Positions 6,432 to 10,243 of a stretch of DNA of 10,243 bases are shown here, in pieces. The position numbers were made by a program, and so were the translations under genes. This DNA comes from Candidatus Caldatribacterium sp. Lineage in GTDB: Bacteria > Atribacterota > Atribacteria > Atribacterales > Caldatribacteriaceae. Location of the stretch: contig JANXBI010000075.1 in the NCBI GenBank assembly GCA_025060675.1, positions 1 to 10,243 of the forward strand. Reading direction: 5' to 3'. Position 1 is the stretch's first letter. Each line of letters begins with the position of its first letter. The notes beneath the pieces are model-generated. The model did no database searches. It worked only from the letters and a program-made list of their open reading frames with translations, and was not told the DNA's origin.

Positions 6432-6833
6432 TCACAGAATCCTCAGACTCCCAACCCTTCGCAACATCAAGAGCTTACTGATGAGTCTCTCCTGTAGGAA
6501 CTGACAACCATGGACGTACGTTTTGAGGAATGGTTCATTCAGTCCGATGAGTAGGGTATCGTGGAGTGTCCAGGAGGGAGGAAGGATGATAGCTGGGTAG
6601 AAATGGACAACATCCCCATGTTGAATGGTGTACTCAAATCCGGGCCACCAATAGTTGAGAGCGATAATGTCGTCATACACACTTTGGAGGCAGTAGAGTA
6701 TGAGGTGTGTGGGGAGTGGTTGTTTTGACTTTAGCGTGTACCAAGCCTCCACAAGGTGCTTATGTGGATGGACGTAGAGCTGGGCTTGGAGAGACAAACT
6801 GGGACACAACCTGAGGAAATCAGGCTGTTTCAT
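6432..6833 (-). CDS. NYWWPGFE-family small protein 1, partner of amidoligase 1
   Basis: This 133-residue soluble protein is homologous to the gene at 8564-8983. Shared blocks are the N terminus MKxP, LYVxPHxxLxE around 19-29, the signature IALNYWWPGFE at 57-67, the LPxxWTxxxTLxIGL block at 84-98, and a C-terminal LISKLLxLR-like helix. The ATG at 6833 lies 9 bases after AAGGAGG and inside the 3' end of amidoligase 1, a 14-base overlap that predicts coupled translation. I do not recognise the family. Two identical arrangements behind two amidoligase genes indicate a dedicated partner, for example a substrate-binding or regulatory subunit. No conserved Cys, Ser-His pair or nucleotide-binding motif is seen, so an enzyme role is not indicated. 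Confidence 0.86.
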   Translation of the reverse strand: MKQPDFLRLCPSLSLQAQLYVHPHKHLVEAWYTLKSKQPLPTHLILYCLQSVYDDIIALNYWWPGFEYTIQHGDVVHFYPAIILPPSWTLHDTLLIGLNEPFLKTYVHGCQFLQERLISKLLMLRRVGSLRIL

Positions 6834-7566
6834 ATGGTGTCACCTCCTTCACGTACTTTGAGAATATCTCGGCAAGGGTAGTGACTGGGGCATCCTTCTG
6901 GGCTGCCTCAACCCAGTCAAGGCAACAGTGGACGACACAGAGAGCCTGGCGGTACGATGTGAATTTCACCAGTCTGAACTCTACGGTGTGCGGGTGGAGG
7001 GTATTAATCCAGAAGACTGCCGCATCCTCAGGGCTAAAGGTGTCGGCGTACTCGGGAATTTCCTCTCTGAAAAGGACCTCGTGGTGATTGTCCGGTTTAA
7101 ACACCTCTGCAGCAAGTGGTTTCCCAATTCGACGAAAGTACTGCTTGAGGTCCTCTGTGTCTTCTCCGGCTCCAATATGGATGTGGGTCACGTCGATTTC
7201 CCTTGCTGACACCAAGGTGAAGAGGTGCCTGAGGTGACGGTGGAGAGTTTGGGAATCTCTGTAGATTGGACTTTTCCACTCCCTCCGTCCCGTAGACTTG
7301 GCGCGGGTGGGGAGGAAGTTGAGGAGTCGGAGCAGTGAATGGATGGGACGGTGGGAGAATGTCTCGAGTTCGAAGCTGACCGTGTACCTTCCTCGCAGTC
7401 CACTCCCTGGTGTCATACACTGGTTCTCGCAATCGTGGGGGAACTCTACGGCATCGCAACTCCGACAGATACCAGGCCAAGACAACTCCTCCGGACGGTA
7501 GGAGTTTCTACACAGGAGACATCGGTATTTTTCTCGGTTACGTACCCCCTTTATCTCGAGCATCAT
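6820..7566 (-). CDS. Amidoligase_2 (COOH-NH2 ligase) family protein 1 with N-terminal zinc ribbon
   Basis: This 248-residue protein has two CxxC pairs, Cys 16/19 and Cys 34/37, forming a zinc-ribbon-like head. The ligase-like domain follows, with a FELE motif at 65-68 in the first strand, EWKSPIY at 96-102, THIHIG at 127-132, TVEFRL at 194-199, and a SYRQA...DWVEAA helix at 204-222. These match, in order, the conserved E-x-E, E-x-x-SP, HxH and EFR motifs of the Amidoligase_2 family, related to glutamine synthetase and glutamate-cysteine ligase, whose members are predicted to make amide bonds using ATP. Start choices are GTG 7575, ATG 7566 and ATG 7563. SD spacing favours 7566, and the paralogue's start aligns with 7563. 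The 5' end slightly overlaps or abuts the preceding gene. The substrate is unknown. Confidence 0.85.
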   Translation of the reverse strand: MMLEIKGVRNREKYRCLLCRNSYRPEELSWPGICRSCDAVEFPHDCENQCMTPGSGLRGRYTVSFELETFSHRPIHSLLRLLNFLPTRAKSTGRREWKSPIYRDSQTLHRHLRHLFTLVSAREIDVTHIHIGAGEDTEDLKQYFRRIGKPLAAEVFKPDNHHEVLFREEIPEYADTFSPEDAAVFWINTLHPHTVEFRLVKFTSYRQALCVVHCCLDWVEAAQKDAPVTTLAEIFSKYVKEVTPYETA

Positions 7567-7571
7567 CCTTC

Positions 7572-7925
7572 TCACCTCTCCACGATTTTCTCTGTTTCTA
7601 CCACCACGTTTACGAGTCGGCTGAAACCGACAAAGCGGTACAGCCGACCACTCGCCTCGGTGTCTGCGATGGCTGGATTGTCGACCGCCTCCATGTCCGC
7701 ACGGAGTGGCTTGATACCGCGCTGGAGAAGGCTGGCGACGATGTGGAGTGGGGCGACGATGACAACTTCCTCTGCCCCCACTTGCTCTTTCCGGGACACG
7801 ACATCGTCAGCGTCTTGGATTCGTTCGGGGTCGTGGACAATCTCGATGTCTTCCCCGAACGCCTTCTTGAGAGCCTCCACCTGCACCGGTAAAGGTTCAT
7901 GACGGCTCAACCATAGAATCCTCAT
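7572..7925 (-). CDS. Hypothetical alpha/beta protein (117 aa)
   Basis: The ATG at 7925 is chosen because GGAGGAGGAGC immediately precedes it; the frame is open upstream to 7976 without an SD. The product begins MRILWLSRHEPLPVQ, then shows a buried strand EEVVIVAPLHIVASLL with a following helix, and ends with strand-like RLYRFVGFSRLVNVVVE. The alternation of short hydrophobic strands with helices suggests a small Rossmann-like alpha/beta fold, but no nucleotide-binding glycine loop is clear. It overlaps the glutaminase gene by 29 bases and touches amidoligase 1, so the three are probably translated together. A role with these enzymes is likely from position; its chemistry is unknown. Confidence 0.83.
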   Translation of the reverse strand: MRILWLSRHEPLPVQVEALKKAFGEDIEIVHDPERIQDADDVVSRKEQVGAEEVVIVAPLHIVASLLQRGIKPLRADMEAVDNPAIADTEASGRLYRFVGFSRLVNVVVETEKIVER

Positions 7926-8589
7926 TGCTCCTCCTCCTTTCCCAATGGAATTCCTTTGATTTCGTGGTAGGGACATTCCTGTGGGGGACCAACCTTTCCC
8001 ACGGAATGTCCTTCACAAACCCTGTAAACTGCCCACTGAGCACGACTTCTGCAACATCGTGAGGGAGTTCAGAGGCAAGGAAGATGGTTTGGCCTTTGCG
8101 GTAGAAGCAGAACAACGAACCGACACTGATGAAGGGTTCCCACCGCCCTCCCACCTTGATGAACCCTACCCAGTCAGACGGTGACCTCTTGAACATCTTG
8201 AAGGGGTCCAACTTGAACTCCTTGATGAGGAGTAGGAACGCCTCAGTGTCCGTGATACCGAGCTCTTCTGCGATACTTCTCAACCAGGGCTCGGTTCCAT
8301 TCATAGCGGCGACAATATTCCCAACGTGGAATGGGTGACAGTTCTCGTCTGCCACCTTCCCACAGGAAGCCAGACGTGTGTGGAAGATGAACCACTCAGG
8401 TTCTTCGTCTTTGATGATTCGCGCTGCTTCGTCGGTGGTCAGTGAGGTACCTTTGACGATGGTCACGGCATTGTTCTTCAGCATGGCAATGCCGTTTCCG
8501 TGTCCACCAAGGCTCAACTCGAGCTTGCGGAAGATGTAGGCAAGCTCGAGTTTGGTTGCTTCCCTATTCCCAATTGCTAATCTGCACAT
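7897..8589 (-). CDS. Stand-alone class II glutamine amidotransferase (Ntn hydrolase)
   Basis: This 230-residue glutaminase domain begins MCRLAIGN. Removal of Met would expose Cys 2, the N-terminal nucleophile of class II amidotransferases, and this fixes the start at 8589. Further family marks are GGHGNGIA at 28-35, HTRLAS with Arg 72, HPF at 85-87, Asn 97-Gly 98 (oxyanion hole) and DTE at 114-116. The usual HNG motif reads MNG here. The protein ends after the glutaminase domain, without the synthase part found in GlmS, PurF or AsnB, so ammonia released from glutamine must go to a separate partner. The neighbouring amidoligases are the obvious candidates. The gene overlaps its neighbours by 26 and 29 bases. 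The SD is only a G-run six bases upstream of the ATG. Confidence 0.93.
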   Translation of the reverse strand: MCRLAIGNREATKLELAYIFRKLELSLGGHGNGIAMLKNNAVTIVKGTSLTTDEAARIIKDEEPEWFIFHTRLASCGKVADENCHPFHVGNIVAAMNGTEPWLRSIAEELGITDTEAFLLLIKEFKLDPFKMFKRSPSDWVGFIKVGGRWEPFISVGSLFCFYRKGQTIFLASELPHDVAEVVLSGQFTGFVKDIPWERLVPHRNVPTTKSKEFHWERRRSNEDSMVEPS

Positions 8590-8983
8590 TGAAAACCCCC
8601 CTTAGTCCAAAGAGTTTGCTGATGAACAACCCCTGATTGAATCCAAGTTCATTGATGAACTCATGACAGAAATCGAGGTCGAGTCCGATGCAGAGAGTGT
8701 TCTCGTTTGTCCAGCCTCGGGGAAGATTGAGGTGAGGCTGGTGACGGACCACCTTCGCATACTCGATGGTACGCTCAAATCCCGGCCACCAGTAGTTGAG
8801 AGCAATGGTGTCCTCGTCGATGTTCCTTTTGCCATAGATAGCTACACGCTCAGGGAGCCACAGACCACCTTTGTTCGCCTTCAGAACGTATTTCCGCTCA
8901 ATGAGGTAGGCATGCGGAAATACGTACAATTTTGCTACCTTGGAGAGGAAAGGGAAGTACTCAAGAGATTCGGGCTTTTTCAT
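8564..8983 (-). CDS. NYWWPGFE-family small protein 2, partner of amidoligase 2
   Basis: This 139-residue protein is a paralogue of the gene at 6432-6833. The ATG at 8983 gives an N terminus (MKKP) that aligns exactly with the other copy (MKQP) and has AAGGAGG 9 bases upstream; TTG 8992 is also in frame. Conserved landmarks are LYVFPHAYLIE at 19-29, IALNYWWPGFE at 60-70, LPRGWTNENTLCIGL at 87-101, and a C-terminal FISKLFGLRG at 120-129. It overlaps amidoligase 2 by 23 bases and the glutaminase gene by 26, so it sits physically between the two enzymes. There is no membrane span or catalytic motif. The Cys in LCIGL is Leu in the other copy, which argues against a conserved catalytic Cys there. 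Confidence 0.86.
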   Translation of the reverse strand: MKKPESLEYFPFLSKVAKLYVFPHAYLIERKYVLKANKGGLWLPERVAIYGKRNIDEDTIALNYWWPGFERTIEYAKVVRHQPHLNLPRGWTNENTLCIGLDLDFCHEFINELGFNQGLFISKLFGLRGVFNVQISNWE

Positions 8984-9725
8984 ACTCCTCAACCTCCTTC
9001 AACCGTTTCACAAAAACATTGAACAATGTTCGTGCAGGAGCATTCCGACGTGCCGCCTCCATCCAATCAAGGCAACAGTTAATCACAGCAAGAGCTTGCC
9101 TGTAGGATACAAAACGGGGGAGTCGGAATTCAACTGTGTTGGTGTGAATGGTGTTGATCCAAAAGAACTTTGAATCGGTGGAACAGTCAAAGTCTGCGTA
9201 GGGACCGAACGTGCGTCCAAAAAGCAACGTGTAGTTTTTCGTACTTCCAACAATCCTTTCGGCAAGCCGCTTCCCGCAGCTACGGAAGTAGTCCTGGATT
9301 GCCTCCACATCATCCTCCTTTCCATTGTACAGACCAATGTGGATGTGTGTGGACACAACATCCTTGTTGGCCACCAAGGAGAAGATCTTCTGGAGGTCCC
9401 TACGAAGGATACGGGAACTGACGTAGATTGGGCTTTTCCATTCCTTCCCCTCACTGATGGTGCGATCGAATGTTGGGAGGAATCCCAAGCGGAGGAGGAA
9501 GGAATGGACCACCCGATGGGGCTCAAGTTCGAGTTCAAGGCTCAGAGAGTACCGACCACGCAACCCATTCCCCTTTGTCCACGACTCGTTCTTGTCCCAG
9601 TAATCATAGCATGCCGAGTTGCATACCATGCAAATACCAGGCCAAAGGAGTCTGTCTGGTGTAACGGGATACCCGCACACCAGACACCGGTGTTGTTCTT
9701 TGGTGAGACCTTTGACTCTTAGCAT
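8961..9725 (-). CDS. Amidoligase_2 (COOH-NH2 ligase) family protein 2 with N-terminal zinc ribbon
   Basis: This 254-residue protein shares the full layout of amidoligase 1: CxxC pairs at Cys 14/17 and 32/35, the E-x-E strand LELELE around 63-68, EWKSPIY at 95-101, THIHIG at 126-131, and TVEFRLPRF at 197-205 followed by SYRQALAVINCCLDWMEAA. The ATG at 9725 has AAAGGAGG upstream with good spacing. It is much closer to the third, partial copy than to copy 1, with near-identical C-terminal blocks. Its own upstream region (9726-9865) contains inverted repeats, so it may start a transcription unit of its own. Amide-bond formation is the family prediction; the acceptor and donor here are unknown. 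Confidence 0.86.
   Translation of the reverse strand: MLRVKGLTKEQHRCLVCGYPVTPDRLLWPGICMVCNSACYDYWDKNESWTKGNGLRGRYSLSLELELEPHRVVHSFLLRLGFLPTFDRTISEGKEWKSPIYVSSRILRRDLQKIFSLVANKDVVSTHIHIGLYNGKEDDVEAIQDYFRSCGKRLAERIVGSTKNYTLLFGRTFGPYADFDCSTDSKFFWINTIHTNTVEFRLPRFVSYRQALAVINCCLDWMEAARRNAPARTLFNVFVKRLKEVEEYEKARIS
9051..9170. repeat. 120-bp direct repeat, copy 1 (within amidoligase 2)
   Basis: This segment aligns without gaps to 9935-10054 at an offset of 884 bases. I count 12 differences in 120 bases, about 90 percent identity, and most are silent. It covers the TVEFRL to DWMEAA block of the amidoligases and marks a fairly recent duplication or gene conversion between copies 2 and 3. Confidence 0.85.
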
Positions 9726-9748
9726 CTGTCTCCCTCCTTTCCTTTCAC

Positions 9749-9783
9749 ATCGTCAAGCATCGTCACTTGACGATAGACGATGC
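9749..9783. promoter_or_regulatory. Overlapping inverted repeats upstream of amidoligase 2 (candidate operator)
   Basis: Four half-sites built on ATCGTCA or its complement lie within 35 bases: 9749-9755 and 9759-9765 in one orientation, 9768-9774 and 9775-9781 in the other. They allow two mutually exclusive stems: a 9-bp one (9749-9757 with 9766-9774) and an 8-bp one (9757-9764 with 9776-9783). The cluster ends 24 bases before the ATG at 9725. It could be a repressor site or an RNA switch. No convincing -10/-35 pair is visible next to it. Confidence 0.5.
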
Positions 9784-9818
9784 AATGCATACCAGTTTCT
9801 CTTTGCTATTGGTTTTGT

Positions 9819-9843
9819 GATGGGCAGGGTCTCCCTGCCCATC
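9819..9843. other. Perfect 11-bp hairpin between amidoligase genes 3 and 2
   Basis: GATGGGCAGGG and its exact complement flank a 3-base loop, 22 bases after the stop of amidoligase 3 in the direction of transcription. The stem is GC-rich, as in terminators, but no U-run follows on either strand, so it may be a factor-dependent terminator, an RNA-stabilising structure or a binding site. Confidence 0.5.
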
Positions 9844-9865
9844 GAAGCTTTTCCTGGAGGACATG

Positions 9866-10243
9866 TCACGCTTCCACCTCCGCGAGCCGCCTCTTGAAGG
9901 CCTCCACGAAGGCTCCAACTTCTTCTTTTCGCACTGCCGCCTCCATCCAATCGAGGCAACAGTCGATCACAGCAGTGGCTTGCCTGTAGGACACGAAGCG
10001 GGGGAGTCGAAATTCGACTGTGTTGGTGTGAACGGTGTTGATCCAAAAGAACTTGTCTTTTTCATCGAAGTTACAATCTGCGAATAAGTTGAACCTCCTA
10101 CCGAAAAGCTTGATGTAGTCGAATACTTGGATTTTGTCAGCGAGTTCGTATCCTACTTTACGGAAATACCCTTGAATTTCCTCCATGTTCATGTCGAATG
10201 CTCCGACATGAACATGGGTTGACACGATATCCTCTGGGTCGAC
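9866..10243 (-). CDS. Amidoligase_2 (COOH-NH2 ligase) family protein 3, 5' end cut by window edge
   Basis: The last 125 codons of a third amidoligase gene are visible. The frame is open to the edge: residues VDPEDIV precede STHVHVG, matching ANKDVVSTHIHIG in copy 2, so the GTG at 10225 is internal and not the start. The HxH motif, the FFWINTVHTNTVEFRL block and the SYRQA...DWMEAA helix are intact. The gene ends at 9866 with AEVEA, slightly shorter than copies 1 and 2. Unlike them it is not followed by an NYWWPGFE gene but by a 140-base non-coding gap. The zinc-ribbon head and first strand, if present, lie outside the window. Confidence 0.86.
   Translation of the reverse strand, partial: VDPEDIVSTHVHVGAFDMNMEEIQGYFRKVGYELADKIQVFDYIKLFGRRFNLFADCNFDEKDKFFWINTVHTNTVEFRLPRFVSYRQATAVIDCCLDWMEAAVRKEEVGAFVEAFKRRLAEVEA
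9935..10054. repeat. 120-bp direct repeat, copy 2 (within amidoligase 3)
   Basis: This is the partner of 9051-9170, with 12 mismatches in 120 aligned bases and no gaps. The repeat is long and similar enough to support homologous recombination, which would delete or amplify one amidoligase copy of about 884 bases. Confidence 0.85.

Noticed and set aside
5783..6481. Plus-strand open frame (232 codons) opposite the 96- and 118-residue genes
   Set aside because: The minus-strand genes have SDs and a TGATG coupling junction. The plus frame has neither and crosses three gene boundaries.
6432..6833. Possible E2 ubiquitin-conjugating-like fold in the NYWWPGFE proteins (the LPxxW...LCIGL block)
   Set aside because: The resemblance is only a vague pattern. 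The Cys in copy 2 is Leu in copy 1, and no E1, ubiquitin-like or JAB gene is present in the window.
7339..7902. Plus-strand frames opposite amidoligase 1 and the 117-residue gene
   Set aside because: The opposite strand encodes recognisable family motifs; the plus frame is Ser/Thr/Arg-rich with no SD or recognisable domain.
9819..9843. Intrinsic terminator after amidoligase 3
   Set aside because: The stem is perfect and GC-rich, but no U-run follows on either strand, so it is listed only as a hairpin.
1..10243. CRISPR array, tRNA, rRNA, insertion sequence or attachment site
   Set aside because: I see no regularly spaced repeats, tRNA-like cloverleaf, transposase or terminal inverted repeats flanked by target duplications.

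Overview
The window is a densely packed, one-directional stretch of accessory DNA. Every supported gene lies on the minus strand, so read the map from high to low coordinates. Most genes overlap or sit within a few bases of each other, and nearly all carry strong Shine-Dalgarno (SD) sequences such as AAAGGAGG or GGAGGTGA. The one clear promoter has a bacterial sigma-70 form. This points to a bacterium or its phage, plasmid or integrated element. The purine-rich coding strand and the many Arg, Lys and Glu codons would fit a thermophile, but that is only an inference. No capsid, terminase, integrase, replication, tRNA or rRNA gene is visible.

Right half (10243 down to 5726): an amidoligase/glutaminase operon. 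Three paralogous genes have the hallmark motifs of the Amidoligase_2 (COOH-NH2 ligase) family. The third is cut by the window edge, and the two complete ones have an N-terminal zinc-ribbon-like module. Each complete copy is followed, with overlapping reading frames, by a small protein of an unrecognised family marked by IALNYWWPGFE. Between the two amidoligase/partner modules lie a stand-alone class II glutamine amidotransferase domain with its catalytic residues intact and a 117-residue alpha/beta protein. Two small unknown proteins (118 and 96 residues) end the series. A non-coding gap (9726-9865) with an 11-bp hairpin and a cluster of inverted repeats separates the third amidoligase from the rest.

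Centre (5424-5725): the only non-coding stretch of about 300 bases. It holds a sigma-70 promoter with an extended -10 (5648-5676), a 10-bp-period direct repeat just upstream of the -35, and a purine-rich leader of about 220 nt containing a perfect 13-bp hairpin.

Left half (5423 down to 1): a second transcription unit from that promoter. It encodes a 53-residue CxxC/CxxC protein, a MoxR-type AAA+ ATPase, a DUF2201-type protein with an HExxH motif and a C-terminal VWA-like domain, a 79-residue unknown, three tandem divergent paralogues of 264-269 residues from an unrecognised family, and a partial gene running off the left edge.

How they may work together (inference): the glutaminase could supply ammonia or an amino group to the amidoligases, with the NYWWPGFE proteins as dedicated partners. 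The AAA+/VWA pair could act as an ATP-driven maturation or remodelling machine, possibly on the three tandem paralogues it is transcribed with. Neither substrate can be read from the sequence.
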